This document shows, piece by piece, positions 16,202 through 25,261 of a DNA stretch of 45,698 nucleotides (its first letter is position 1; each line of letters starts with the position of its first letter). Where the stretch lies: positions 1 through 45,698 of the forward strand of contig NZ_NBXA01000019.1 in assembly GCF_003399625.1 (NCBI RefSeq), in the 5' to 3' direction. A program made the translations under genes and the position numbers. The notes under the pieces are model-generated. The model saw nothing but the letters and a program-made list of their open reading frames with translations. It was not told where the DNA came from and made no database searches. Source of the stretch: Subtercola boreus (GTDB lineage: Bacteria > Actinomycetota > Actinomycetes > Actinomycetales > Microbacteriaceae).

Positions 16202-17248
16202 TCAGTCGTACTCTTCCGGGCTCCATTCTTCGCGCCAGTCGATGACGGGGGTGTCTTCGTCGAAGCGGATCGGCAGCCAGACATAGTCGGCCAGCGAGGT
16301 GTTGACCTCGGCGAACTCCTCCATGGGTTCGTCGCTGTCGCGGCCGGGGGCGAAGTGTTCGACGAAGGCCTCGTGGGCCTGGGCGCCGTCGGCGAGGTAG
16401 CTCGAGAGCCAGCGGTCGCCGAGCGCGATGTACAGGTCCTTCTTGGTGGGGTGCTTGAACACCGACGAGATCTGGGAGTGGAATGACGTGCGTGATGAGT
16501 CGGTGGGGTGGAGGTCGCCGAGCACCTCGAACGGGCCGTGGTAGCTGTGGGCCACCGCTGCTTCTGAGGGGTTGGGGTAGTACCCGGTCGTGCCCGAGGT
16601 GAGCAGGTAGTGCAGCCCGTTCCGGGCGAAGTAGGCCGGGGCCTCCCTCACGAAGGGTGGCTGGGGCTGCGGGAAGTGCGTGGAGTAGTACCCGGTGACG
16701 TCGGTGTAGTCGTCGGTGAGGTCGGCGCAGATCATCTCCGAGTGCACGCGTTCGAAGTAGTAGTAGCCCTTTCCGTCGTGAGGGTCGACGACGAGATCGA
16801 AGTCGCCGGCGCTCATCCCCAGGGGCCGGAGCCAGGTGCGGGCGATCGTGTAGGGGCCGAGGATCGAGTCCGCGGTGAGTACGGTGGAGCGCTGGATGGA
16901 TCCTTTCGTCATGATCTTGATCCAGCAGACGAACTTCCCCGTCTGCTCGTTGTGGATGATGTGGGGGCGGTCGACGTACTGCGCCGGGTGCATCGGGGAT
17001 TCCGGGTCGGTTTGGTCGGGCGGGATGATCAGGCCACGGTCCTGCCAGTTGATGAGGTCGCTCGAGGAATAGCAGCGCACCCCCCAGTGCCAGATGTCGG
17101 AGCCGGGAGTCGACCGCTCCTTGTTCTCTACGTACCAGTAGAAGACTCCGTCGACGGTGATGACGGAGCCCCCGTGGGCGTGGATGCGGTTGCCGTCGGT
17201 GTCGAGCCAGGGCTGGCCGGGGCGGATCATGGTCTGCGGGTCGGTCAC
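16202..17248 (-). CDS. Glycoside hydrolase family 43 protein (galactan 1,3-beta-galactosidase-like)
   Basis: 348 residues, five-bladed beta-propeller type. The opening DTDGNRIHAHGGSVITVDGV followed by FYWYVENK, then DRPHIIHNEQTGKFVCWIKI and SAGDFDLVVDPHDGKGYYYFE, match the GH43 subgroup that contains exo-beta-1,3-galactanases. There is no signal peptide, so it is cytoplasmic and should act on an imported oligosaccharide. The GTG start overlaps the stop of the GH78 gene (GTGA), giving translational coupling; ATG 17230 is an alternative. Inferred role: removal of a galactosyl or arabinosyl unit next to the rhamnose released by GH78. Exact specificity is uncertain. Confidence 0.75.
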   Translation of the reverse strand: MTDPQTMIRPGQPWLDTDGNRIHAHGGSVITVDGVFYWYVENKERSTPGSDIWHWGVRCYSSSDLINWQDRGLIIPPDQTDPESPMHPAQYVDRPHIIHNEQTGKFVCWIKIMTKGSIQRSTVLTADSILGPYTIARTWLRPLGMSAGDFDLVVDPHDGKGYYYFERVHSEMICADLTDDYTDVTGYYSTHFPQPQPPFVREAPAYFARNGLHYLLTSGTTGYYPNPSEAAVAHSYHGPFEVLGDLHPTDSSRTSFHSQISSVFKHPTKKDLYIALGDRWLSSYLADGAQAHEAFVEHFAPGRDSDEPMEEFAEVNTSLADYVWLPIRFDEDTPVIDWREEWSPEEYD

Positions 17249-19917
17249 GATGACAGTTCTCTCTGGTCTTGTTCGGCTGGGGTGAAAGTGGAGGAGAAGT
17301 GGTGCCGGCCTGGCCCGACAGGCAGGCCCTCTCCAGTGCTGCCGGGCAGCACGACGGTCGCGGTGGCTCCCGCCGGCACTTCGACATCCAGGTCGAAGGT
17401 CGTTCCGACGCGGGTCCATGCCACTGATGCCGTGCCGAGCGGGCCCCGGTGTTCGGCGGACGCGTGGGTGAGACCCCCGCCGGGCCTGGGCGCGATCCGG
17501 AGCCTTCGGCTTCCGACACCTTCTGTGCTGAGCCCGGCCACGACGCGGTGCATGAAGTCGGCCACGGCGCCCAGGGCGTAGTGGTTGAACGAGGTCATGC
17601 CGCCGGGGTTGATCGAGCCGTCGGGCAGCATGCTGTCCCAGCGTTCCCAGATCGTCGTGGCTCCCATCGACACGGGGTACAGCCACGAGGGCAGTTCGTC
17701 CTGAAGGAGGAGCCGGTAGGCCGAGTCGACGCTCCCCGCGATCGTGAGGGCGTCGCAGATGATGGGGGTGCCGACGAAGCCGGTCGTGATGTGGAATCCG
17801 GATGCCCGGACGAGGTCGTTCAGGCGTCGCCCGGCGTGGGCGGCCTGCTCTTCGCTCGCGAAGAGATCGAAGACCAGGGCGATGGCGATCGAGGTGACGG
17901 TGTCGCTGACGACACGTCCGGTCTCGGAGAGGTACTCGTCGCCGAAGGCGGCGGCTGCCGTGTCGGCCATGACGCGATACCGCTCGGCGTCGGCCGTGTG
18001 CCCGAGGATCTGGGCGACATCCGCGAGGATCCGCGCGGTTTTCACGTGGTAGGCGGTCGCGACGAGGTATTTGTCGGTCTGCGAGGTGCCGGGATTCTCC
18101 GGTGGTGCGGCCGGGTCCAGCCAGTCTCCCAACTGGAACCCGGTGTTCCAGAGACCCGTTCCACCGGTCAGCGAGGAGACCAGGTCGACCCAGGCCTTCA
18201 TGCTGTCGTACTGGTCGGCGAGGATCCGGGGGTCGCCGTCGTGGCGGTACAGCTCCCAGGGCACGATCACGGCAGCGTCGCCCCAGGCTGCGGTCGGGAA
18301 GTTGGGGAAGCCGCATTCGATCCACGGCACGAAGTTCGGAACGTGGCCCTGATCCCGCTGTTCGAACGCCAGGTCCCGGAGCCAGCCGGTGAGCGTGCCG
18401 TGGGCGCCGTAGAGGGAGAGGGCAGTGGGAGTGAAGACCTGGATGTCCCCGGTCCAGCCTGCGCGCTCATCACGCTGGGGGCAGTCGGTCGGGAGGTCGA
18501 CGAAGTTGTCGCGCATGCTCCAGACGACGTTCTCGTGGAGCCGGTTCAGGCCGGCATGGGAGCTGTCGAACCATCCGGTGCGTTCCATGTCGGTGTGGAT
18601 CACGACCGCTTCGACGTCGATCCCGTCGGTGTCGCCGGGCCAGTTCTCGAGCTCGGCGTACTGGAAACCGTGGATGGTGAACCGCGGGCTCCACTCCTCG
18701 AAACCGTCGCCGCTGCAGGTGTAGGTGTCGATGGAGATGGCGGTGCGGAGGGGGCGGATGCCGAGGAGCCCGTCTTCGATCACTTCGGCATGGTGGAGTC
18801 TGAGCTGGTGGCCGGCGGGCCCGCTCACCCGGATCCGGAGGCGACCGGCGATGTTCTGGCCGAAGTCCAGACGGATGCGGCCACTCGGCAGCAGCTCCGT
18901 GGATGTCGGTCGCAGAGTCTCCGTGACCCTGACCGGGGGGCCGGTCGGCGCTTCGATCTCAGCCGGATAGTCGCTCAGTTCGAGGCGGTGGGGGGTGGCC
19001 CAGTCGGCGGAATCGAAGTCGGGGGTGCTCCATCCGATCGGCAGTTCCCTGGCGTCGTAGGTCTCCCCCTCGTAGAGTCCGGTGGCCTGGATGGGGGAGA
19101 CTCGGTACCGCCAGCTGTTCTCCAGCGGAACGCGGATGACCGTGCCGCTGTCGAGGGTGAGCTCGAGCTGCAGCAATACCGACACGTCGGGCCCGTAGGC
19201 ATCCCAGACGCCGCCGTCGAATCCGATCCGACCGCGGTACCAGCCGTCGGCGAGCCAGACGCCGACGGTGTTGCCGCCTGGCCGCAGGCGTCTCGTGACG
19301 TCGGTGGTCTGGTACCGGAGGCGGTGGCTGTAACTCGTCCAGCCGGGGGCGAGCAGCTCGTCGCTGACCGGGGCGCCGTTGATCTCGAGCTCGTACATTC
19401 CGTGTGCGGTCGAGTAGATGCGGGCACGACTGATCCGTGCCGAGTCGGTTCCGAGATCGGCGGGGTCGAAGTCGGCGCGGAGGAGGAAGCCCGGCCGCAG
19501 GGTTCCCGCGGCAGCTGAGGGAGAAGGGCTGATGAACGGGACGGCCCAGTCGTCGCGCTCCAGAAGCCCGGCCTCGATCGTGAGCGGCTCGCTCCAGGAT
19601 TCCCCGCCATCCTGCTGGGTGATGTGCAGCCGCACCTGCACCTGCGTGCGGGAGCGGAGCGGGCTGAAGGGCCAGTCGATGAGCCGGGTGGTCGTCGGGT
19701 CGACGGCCTCGACGTGGAGTTCGCCGCTGTTGTCGTTCAGTTCGATGTCGACCGCGGCGGGAGTGTCCCAGCCGCTGAGTTGCCAGGACAGTCGGGGCCG
19801 GCTCTCGCCGATCCCCAGAGCCGAGCTGCCCCGACGGTTCTCGAGCCAGATCTCGGCGATGACGGTGGTGGTGATGGCGGGGTTGGCGCGGTTGATGGGG
19901 TTAGTGGTGGTGCTCAC
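17245..19917 (-). CDS. Alpha-L-rhamnosidase, GH78
   Basis: 890 residues, typical of bacterial GH78. Order of domains: N-terminal Ig-like part to about 115, rhamnosidase N-domain at about 160-320 (YELEINGAPVSDELLAPGWTSY, then WLADGWYRGRIGF), concanavalin-like domain at about 330-440, (alpha/alpha)6 barrel from about 445, and a C-terminal beta-domain ending in the all-beta segment near 870. The catalytic-site signature DERAGWTGD is at 483-491. No signal peptide, hence intracellular. GTG 19917 lies 2 bases after the permease stop. It releases terminal L-rhamnose from a glycan or plant glycoside brought in by the ABC system encoded upstream. Confidence 0.9.
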   Translation of the reverse strand: MSTTTNPINRANPAITTTVIAEIWLENRRGSSALGIGESRPRLSWQLSGWDTPAAVDIELNDNSGELHVEAVDPTTTRLIDWPFSPLRSRTQVQVRLHITQQDGGESWSEPLTIEAGLLERDDWAVPFISPSPSAAAGTLRPGFLLRADFDPADLGTDSARISRARIYSTAHGMYELEINGAPVSDELLAPGWTSYSHRLRYQTTDVTRRLRPGGNTVGVWLADGWYRGRIGFDGGVWDAYGPDVSVLLQLELTLDSGTVIRVPLENSWRYRVSPIQATGLYEGETYDARELPIGWSTPDFDSADWATPHRLELSDYPAEIEAPTGPPVRVTETLRPTSTELLPSGRIRLDFGQNIAGRLRIRVSGPAGHQLRLHHAEVIEDGLLGIRPLRTAISIDTYTCSGDGFEEWSPRFTIHGFQYAELENWPGDTDGIDVEAVVIHTDMERTGWFDSSHAGLNRLHENVVWSMRDNFVDLPTDCPQRDERAGWTGDIQVFTPTALSLYGAHGTLTGWLRDLAFEQRDQGHVPNFVPWIECGFPNFPTAAWGDAAVIVPWELYRHDGDPRILADQYDSMKAWVDLVSSLTGGTGLWNTGFQLGDWLDPAAPPENPGTSQTDKYLVATAYHVKTARILADVAQILGHTADAERYRVMADTAAAAFGDEYLSETGRVVSDTVTSIAIALVFDLFASEEQAAHAGRRLNDLVRASGFHITTGFVGTPIICDALTIAGSVDSAYRLLLQDELPSWLYPVSMGATTIWERWDSMLPDGSINPGGMTSFNHYALGAVADFMHRVVAGLSTEGVGSRRLRIAPRPGGGLTHASAEHRGPLGTASVAWTRVGTTFDLDVEVPAGATATVVLPGSTGEGLPVGPGRHHFSSTFTPAEQDQRELSS

Positions 19918-19919
19918 GT

Positions 19920-20855
19920 TCAGCCCTTGACCGATCCGGCCGTGAGGCCCTTCATGACGCGCTGATTGAGGAAGAGATAGATGACGAGCGTGCCGAACAC
20001 GCTCACGCAGATGGCCGCGAACAGGGGGCCGTAGGAGACCTGGCCGTAGTTGCCGGTGAAGTTCAGGAGACCGACCTGGATGGTCTGGAGGCTCTGGCTG
20101 TTCGTGAACGTCAGGGCGATCAGCAGGTCGTTCCAGAGGAAGAAGAACTGCACGAGTGCGACGGTGAAGACCGCGTTCCGCACCATCGGGAAGCCGACCG
20201 ACCAGAACGTGCGGAAGATGTTCGCGCCATCCAGGGTCGACGCCTCGAAGATCTCCTTCGGGATGGATCGGAAGTAGGTGGCCATGAAGAACACCGTCAG
20301 AGGCATCCCGGTGGCCGTGTACGTGATGATCAGAGGCCAGAGCGAGCCGGTGAGTCCGGTCTGGAAGTAGATCGTGAAGAGCGGGAGCAGGATCATCTGG
20401 CCGGGAATGAGGATGCCCGCCAGGAACAGCATCAGGATGAACCCGCGCCCCTTGAACACCATGACCTCGAGGGCGAAGCCGGCTGCGGTGCCGAACAGGA
20501 TGATCAGGGCCAGCGACGGGAAGACGACGATGGCGCTGTTCAGGATGTAGTGGCCCATGTCGCCGACCGTGAACGCGTTCACATAGTTGGAGAACTGCGG
20601 GTCGGCGGGAAACGACCAGAACGATTTGCCGAGAAACTCGGCCTGCGTCTTGAAGGAGCTGATGAGCATCCAGACCAGCGGGTAGATCTCGATGATGAGG
20701 ATGACCGCGATCAGGATCTTCATCGGCACAGAGAGGAGGACTCCCTTCAGCGTGCGTGAATTCCGGCGGCGCCTGGCCTGCGTGATCGGTGGTGCGGAGG
20801 GGTGGGATGCGGAGGGGTGGGGCGCGGTGAGGTTCGGAGTGGCCACGGGGATCAC
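19920..20855 (-). CDS. Carbohydrate ABC transporter permease (MalG type)
   Basis: 311 residues from GTG 20855, which overlaps the stop of the MalF-type gene (GTGA). The first ~40 residues are Pro/Ser/Ala rich and basic (THPSAPPITQARRRRNSRTL region), then six membrane helices follow. The EAA loop is EIFEASTLDGANIFRTFWSV (first conserved A-x-x-D-G then F-P). The C-terminus QRVMKGLTAGSVKG is the standard CUT1 family ending. A later GTG at 20846 could also start it. No ATPase gene is in the operon; CUT1 importers commonly share an MsmK-type ATPase encoded elsewhere. Confidence 0.85.
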   Translation of the reverse strand: MIPVATPNLTAPHPSASHPSAPPITQARRRRNSRTLKGVLLSVPMKILIAVILIIEIYPLVWMLISSFKTQAEFLGKSFWSFPADPQFSNYVNAFTVGDMGHYILNSAIVVFPSLALIILFGTAAGFALEVMVFKGRGFILMLFLAGILIPGQMILLPLFTIYFQTGLTGSLWPLIITYTATGMPLTVFFMATYFRSIPKEIFEASTLDGANIFRTFWSVGFPMVRNAVFTVALVQFFFLWNDLLIALTFTNSQSLQTIQVGLLNFTGNYGQVSYGPLFAAICVSVFGTLVIYLFLNQRVMKGLTAGSVKG

Positions 20856-21736
20856 GCTTTCGTGAGGTCGCGTCGTTGCGCGCGGAAGATGAACACGGTG
20901 ACGAGCAGGCAGAGGATCGTCAGCATCAGGGCGATCGTGCTGCCGTAGCCGTAGTCCCCGTAGGTGAACGACGTCTGGTACATGTAGAGGGTCAGCGGGG
21001 TGGTGCCGCTTCCCGGCCCCCCGTTCGTCAGTGCCAGAACACTGTCGAAGACCTTCAGGGTGCCGTTGATGCTGAAGATGACGGAGGACAGCAGCACCGG
21101 CAGCGACAGCGGCAGGATGATGTGCCGGAGCAGCTTCCAGCCGGAGGCGCCGTCGATGCGGGAGGACTCGACGATGTCGTCGGGGATGTCGACGATGCCG
21201 GCGTAGAGCAGCACGGCGTAGAACCCCATCGATCGCCAGATGTCCACGGCGACGATGACCCAGAACGCTGAATCTGCGTGGCCGAACCAGTCCACGCTCG
21301 ACAGGCCCAGCGAGTTCAGGAACCCGTTGACCGGCCCTGTTGTCGGGGCGGACTGGAAGAACTGCTGGAAGAGGAGCGCGACAGCCACCGTGGGGAGCAC
21401 GACGGGAAAGAAGACGAGGGTGCGGATGATCGCGGATGCGCGCTTCAGATAGAAGTGGTACATCAGCGCGAAGGCGTAGCCGATGACGACCTGGCCGACG
21501 GTGAGCACAACGGCGTACTTGACCGTGAAGGCCAGAGCCGACCACGCCGTCGGATCCGTGAAGAACTCGACGAAGTTGTCGAACCCGTTGGGGGTGAATC
21601 CGCTGACGATGCTGCCGGTGAAGAACGTGTAGCCCAGCGACCAGAAGATCGGGACCATGACGATCAGGGAGTAGACCAAGAGGGCCGGCCCGAGCAGGGC
21701 GAAGATCGCCCGTCTGTCGCCGAGAACGCTTTTCAT
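20852..21736 (-). CDS. Carbohydrate ABC transporter permease (MalF type)
   Basis: 294 residues, six predicted membrane helices. Opening FALLGPALLVYSLIVMVPIF, the FNNF-like segment GFDNFVEFFTD, and the EAA loop ESSRIDGASGWKLLRHIILP are typical of CUT1 sugar permeases. GGPGSGTTPLTLYMY before the last helices is another family landmark. It pairs with the MalG-type permease through a 4-base overlap and sits 98 bases after the binding-protein gene, the usual place where binding-protein mRNA is processed or attenuated. Confidence 0.85.
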   Translation of the reverse strand: MKSVLGDRRAIFALLGPALLVYSLIVMVPIFWSLGYTFFTGSIVSGFTPNGFDNFVEFFTDPTAWSALAFTVKYAVVLTVGQVVIGYAFALMYHFYLKRASAIIRTLVFFPVVLPTVAVALLFQQFFQSAPTTGPVNGFLNSLGLSSVDWFGHADSAFWVIVAVDIWRSMGFYAVLLYAGIVDIPDDIVESSRIDGASGWKLLRHIILPLSLPVLLSSVIFSINGTLKVFDSVLALTNGGPGSGTTPLTLYMYQTSFTYGDYGYGSTIALMLTILCLLVTVFIFRAQRRDLTKA

Positions 21737-21834
21737 CGGGGTACGTCTTTTCTGTGAAGGAGGTCGGTGGAGCAGGAGGAGGGCCGGAACGGCGGGTCTG
21801 CTGACGCCGCTTCGGCCCCCCTGCGTGCGGGCTG

Positions 21835-23145
21835 CTACTGGCCGGCGTCCTGGACCATCTGCATGAACTGCTCACCCGTCAACGAGCCGGTCGCGAGAAG
21901 AGCTGCGTTGTTCTGGCTGACGGTGGTCTGCTTCGGGGAGAAGAGCGCCTCGAACCAGAGCGTGGCGGTGGTGGTGGCTGCGACCTTCGCCTGAACGACC
22001 TGGGTGAGCGCGGGGAGATCCGTCGGCACGTTGGTGACCTTGAAGCCGGAGACGACGCCCCCGTTGGCCAGGGCGAGGTCGCCGTAGTTCGCGGCGATGC
22101 ACTTGATCCAGGCCTGTGTGTTGGTGCCGTAACTGCTCTGGCCGAGCATTACGGGGATACCGATGTTGGCCGGGGTGTCGTCGATCGATCCCTTGCCGCC
22201 GGTGACCGCGGGGAACGGCATGTAGGCGATGTTGTCGAGGCCGATCGTGTTCTGGGCGGGGTCGTTGAAGTTCGCCAGCGTCCAGCTGCCGTTGTACATC
22301 ATCGCTGCACCGCCGGTCAGGAACGCGTTCTCCATACCGTTGTAGTCGATGGAGCCGACCGAGGGCCCGAATGCTCCGCCCTGACCGAGGGCGGCGACGG
22401 CGTCAGCCGCCTTGACGTAGGCGGCGTCGGTGAGTTTCGCACTGCCGTCTTTGACCGCCTGCAGGGCGTCGGCGCCCTGGTCGCGAAAGATGTAGTTGCC
22501 GATCAGGCGGGTGATCGGCCAGCCATCCTTGCCGTCGGCGGTGATGGGCTGAACGCCTGCCGCTTCGAGCTTCTGGGAAGCCGCGACGAGCGCGTCCCAG
22601 GTCTCCGGCACGGTGATGCCGTTGTCGGCGAAGATCTTCTTGTTGTACCAGATGCCTTCGATATTGAACTCGGTCGGCAGCACGTACGAGTCACTGCCTC
22701 CGCACAGCTTGGTGATGATCGACTGGGCCGCCGGCAGCAGGTTGCTCGACTCGTCTCCCAGGGCCTCCGTGATGTTCACGATCTTCTTCGCCTCGACGAA
22801 CTGGGTCATCAGGCTGGGCGTCCCCGAGGCGGTCGAGATGGCCGGAAGCGCATTCTGGCCGGCGAGCAGCTGGAGCTTCTGGTCCACCCCCGTGCCGGGC
22901 GTCGTGCCGACGGAGAGTGGTTGGGCGGTGTTCTCGCTCGAGCACTGGTCCTTCGACATCAGCGTGAGAACCGTGGAGATCTCGGTGTTGGTGTCGGCGC
23001 CGAGATAGTCGAACTTCGCGCTTCCTGTCGCGCTGCCGGATGCTGCCGAGCCGGAGGCGCAGCCCGCGAGCAGCAGCGCCCCGGTTCCGATGATGGCGAC
23101 GGCGGGCACGATACGCCCCAGGCGCCCCTTGGCTGTGGTGATCAC
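21835..23145 (-). CDS. Sugar ABC transporter substrate-binding lipoprotein
   Basis: 436 residues from GTG 23145, chosen because a strong AAGGAGG lies just upstream; the open frame continues further upstream but through the promoter. Lipoprotein signal with lipobox LLAGC. The rest is a CUT1 family-1 type solute-binding protein (GIWYNKKIFADNGITVPETWDALVAA split by the hinge; AAMMYNGSW near the binding cleft). As first gene of an operon with GH78 and GH43, the ligand is probably a rhamnose-containing oligosaccharide. Expression should be controlled by the divergent LacI protein through the palindrome in its leader. Confidence 0.85.
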   Translation of the reverse strand: MITTAKGRLGRIVPAVAIIGTGALLLAGCASGSAASGSATGSAKFDYLGADTNTEISTVLTLMSKDQCSSENTAQPLSVGTTPGTGVDQKLQLLAGQNALPAISTASGTPSLMTQFVEAKKIVNITEALGDESSNLLPAAQSIITKLCGGSDSYVLPTEFNIEGIWYNKKIFADNGITVPETWDALVAASQKLEAAGVQPITADGKDGWPITRLIGNYIFRDQGADALQAVKDGSAKLTDAAYVKAADAVAALGQGGAFGPSVGSIDYNGMENAFLTGGAAMMYNGSWTLANFNDPAQNTIGLDNIAYMPFPAVTGGKGSIDDTPANIGIPVMLGQSSYGTNTQAWIKCIAANYGDLALANGGVVSGFKVTNVPTDLPALTQVVQAKVAATTTATLWFEALFSPKQTTVSQNNAALLATGSLTGEQFMQMVQDAGQ

Positions 23146-23177
23146 ATTTCCTCCTTGAGATGCGAATGTGCCTCGAA

Positions 23178-23189
23178 TGAAGCGCTTCA
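23178..23189 (-). promoter_or_regulatory. LacI-type operator TGAAGCGCTTCA
   Basis: A perfect 12-base palindrome with central CG, the form bound by most LacI-family proteins. It starts 5 bases after the -10 hexamer and covers the predicted transcript start of the rhamnoside operon, so bound repressor would block initiation. Confidence 0.7.
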
Positions 23190-23194
23190 AAAGA

Positions 23195-23223
23195 ACCATA
23201 TAGACGGGTCACCACCCTGTCAA
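23195..23223 (-). promoter_or_regulatory. Promoter of the rhamnoside operon
   Basis: On the minus strand TTGACA (23223-23218) and TATGGT (23200-23195) are separated by exactly 17 bases. The -35 is perfect and the -10 matches 4 of 6. The start site should be about 23188, inside the operator. Confidence 0.65.
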
Positions 23224-23246
23224 CGCTGTTTTGGTTACGCTTCAAT

Positions 23247-23261
23247 TACTTTGCTAAAGTA
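23247..23261 (+). promoter_or_regulatory. Second palindrome in front of the LacI gene
   Basis: TACTTT-GCT-AAAGTA is a perfect inverted repeat 25 bases before the lacI-type ATG; an ACGCTTCAA half-site resembling the main operator lies just before it at 23237-23245. A likely autoregulatory site, though its sequence differs from the TGAAGCGCTTCA palindrome. Confidence 0.4.
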
Positions 23262-23286
23262 GCGTCACACTGGCTGGGAGGTTCCA

Positions 23287-24336
23287 ATGGCGGATGCTCG
23301 AAAGGCTCGTCCCACCCCGCTGCAGCCCAACATGTCCGACGTCGCCCGGCACGCCGGGGTCGCCATCGGCACGGTCTCCAACACACTGAACAATCCCGAG
23401 AAGGTTCGAGAGCCCACCAGGCTCCGTGTGCAGGCGTCGATCGAGGCGCTGGGCTTCGTGCGCAACGACGCTGCCCGGTCCCTGGCGGCGGGCTCGAGCA
23501 ACACCGTCGGCATCGTTCTGGTGGACATGGGCAACTCGTTCTTCGTCGACATCGCCCGGGGTGCGGAGGCAACGCTCCGTGAGCAGGGAATGAACCTCCT
23601 GATAGCCAACAGCGACATCGAGATCGAGAAGCAGCTCTCGAATCTCGAGGTGTTCGAGCAGGCGCGGGTGGCAGGCATCATCCTCGCGCCCCTTGACCCT
23701 CACATCACGAACTCGCTCGTCTCGAAGGCAGTGAGCAGACCGTTGGTGCTGGTCAACTACGCAGCCGAAGACGCTCGCTATGCCGGGGTCGTCGCCGATG
23801 AGCACTACGGCGGGTACATCGCCGCGCAGCACCTGATCTCCCTCGGGCGGAAGAACCTGGTCTTCGCCGGCGGTCCGATAAAGCTGCAGGCCGTCGCGGA
23901 GCGTCTCGCCGGAGCCGGACAGGCGGTGAGCGAGACTCCGGGAACCGTTCTGACACTGATCGAGACGACCGGCATGAACATCTCCCACGGGCGCACTGCG
24001 GGCAGCCGGATCGCCGCTCAGGATGCATGTGTCGACGGCGTCGTGGCGGCCTCCGACCTCCTCGCCATCGGCATCATCCAGGTTCTCGAGCAACAGGCGG
24101 GGCGACGCATTCCGGAAGACGTGGCCGTCGTCGGATACGACAACAACCACTTCGCGTCGGAGAGCACGACCCCGGTGACGACGATCAGCCAGCCCGGCGA
24201 AGACATGGGCCGGGCCGCGGCCGAACTGCTCCTCGCCGAGATCCGCGGCGAGGACGAGGGGGGCAGGAGCACGATCGTGCTGCGGCCCCACCTCATCACC
24301 AGAGCCAGCACTGTCGCCACGCGCAACAGAGTCTGA
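23287..24336 (+). CDS. LacI-family transcriptional regulator of the rhamnoside operon
   Basis: 349 residues. HTH at about 18-40 (MSDVARHAGVAIGTVSNTLN), hinge-helix region PTRLRVQASIEALGFVRND, and a periplasmic-binding-protein-like effector domain with the conserved VVGYDNNHFA and TTISQPGEDMGRAAAELLL near the end. GGGAGG precedes the ATG. Divergent from the ABC/GH78/GH43 operon with operator-like palindromes between the two starts. Inferred: represses the operon until rhamnose or a rhamnoside binds. Confidence 0.87.
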   Translation: MADARKARPTPLQPNMSDVARHAGVAIGTVSNTLNNPEKVREPTRLRVQASIEALGFVRNDAARSLAAGSSNTVGIVLVDMGNSFFVDIARGAEATLREQGMNLLIANSDIEIEKQLSNLEVFEQARVAGIILAPLDPHITNSLVSKAVSRPLVLVNYAAEDARYAGVVADEHYGGYIAAQHLISLGRKNLVFAGGPIKLQAVAERLAGAGQAVSETPGTVLTLIETTGMNISHGRTAGSRIAAQDACVDGVVAASDLLAIGIIQVLEQQAGRRIPEDVAVVGYDNNHFASESTTPVTTISQPGEDMGRAAAELLLAEIRGEDEGGRSTIVLRPHLITRASTVATRNRV

Positions 24337-24372
24337 CTCGACTCGCCTCGCCTCGCCTCTAGGAGAAGGCGT

Positions 24373-25251
24373 TCAGTCCTCGCCCAGAAGGACGGCTCGC
24401 CGGTCGTGTGCCCAGGCCGACATCGGCCGGGCCGGCGTTCCGGTGAGGCGTTCGACGTCGGAGGTCAGCGCGTCGACGCCGTCGAGACCGAGACGGGCGA
24501 CCCGGCCGAACTGCCTGCGGAGTCCCTCGGCCTGCCATGACGAGACGCCGGACAGGCGGAGCATGCCGGCAAAAGCCCGGCTGGGGAGGTGCAGGTAGCG
24601 CACTCGCCGACCGAGACCCGCGGTCAGCGATTCGGCGATCCCCCGCCCGTCGAGCAGGGCCGGCCCGGTGAGGACGGGCTCTTCGCCGGCGTGCACCCCA
24701 GCGGCGAGAACCGTGGCGGCGACCCGGGCGATGTCGTCGGTGTCGATCCACCCGATCCGTCCGCGTCCCATCGTCTGCGGAAAGATGCCGCGCCGAAGCG
24801 CCGGCGCCGATGATTCCAGGTTCGTCATGAACCCGGACGGATGGAGGATGGTGTACTCGAGTCCGCTGGAGCGCACGAGCTCGTCGATCTGCCAGATCGC
24901 GCTCGCCCAGGGCAGGGGGGAATGCTCGGCAGCGTCGCCGCCGGAGAGCTGCACGATCGCCCGCACTCCCGCCGCCTGTGCGGCACGCACGCCGTTGGCC
25001 CCGTGCTCGGCCTGCCTTGTCGTCGCCGCCGTTATCAGGAACAGTTGGTCCGCGCCGTCCAGGGCGGCGGCGAGAGACTGCGGATCGCCGAGATCTGCGA
25101 CCCTGGCGTCGACGCCGCGGGCGCGGAGTGCGTCTGCCTGGTCCGTCCGGCGCACGATCGCCCGTACGGGCACTCCCGCTGCCCGGAGCTTGTCGAGAGT
25201 CTTCCCGCCCACGTCCCCAGTCACGCCTGTGACAGCTACCAGCGAATCCAT
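24373..25251 (-). CDS. NmrA-like NAD(P)-binding oxidoreductase/atypical SDR
   Basis: 292 residues. Rossmann start LVAVTGVTGDVGGKTLDKLR with the TGxTGxxG motif, followed by VRAIVRR that suits NADP(H), and LEYTILHPSGFMTN, the usual NmrA/TMR-type substrate segment. No classic YxxxK pair, as in atypical SDRs of the NmrA group; these act as redox sensors or as quinone reductases (QorB type). AGGAGGC precedes the ATG. The divergent MarR gene and the palindrome between them indicate local control. Substrate unknown. Confidence 0.75.
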   Translation of the reverse strand: MDSLVAVTGVTGDVGGKTLDKLRAAGVPVRAIVRRTDQADALRARGVDARVADLGDPQSLAAALDGADQLFLITAATTRQAEHGANGVRAAQAAGVRAIVQLSGGDAAEHSPLPWASAIWQIDELVRSSGLEYTILHPSGFMTNLESSAPALRRGIFPQTMGRGRIGWIDTDDIARVAATVLAAGVHAGEEPVLTGPALLDGRGIAESLTAGLGRRVRYLHLPSRAFAGMLRLSGVSSWQAEGLRRQFGRVARLGLDGVDALTSDVERLTGTPARPMSAWAHDRRAVLLGED

Positions 25252-25261
25252 GATGCCTCCT

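Noticed and set aside
17449-19518. A 689-codon plus-strand frame
   Set aside because: Antisense of the GH78 gene, Gly/Val/Glu-rich with no domain landmarks.
24337-24372. CGCCT...AGGCG inverted repeat as a terminator between the LacI and NmrA-like genes
   Set aside because: Arms are only five bases around an 8-base loop, inside a run of CGCCT direct repeats, and there is no T-run.
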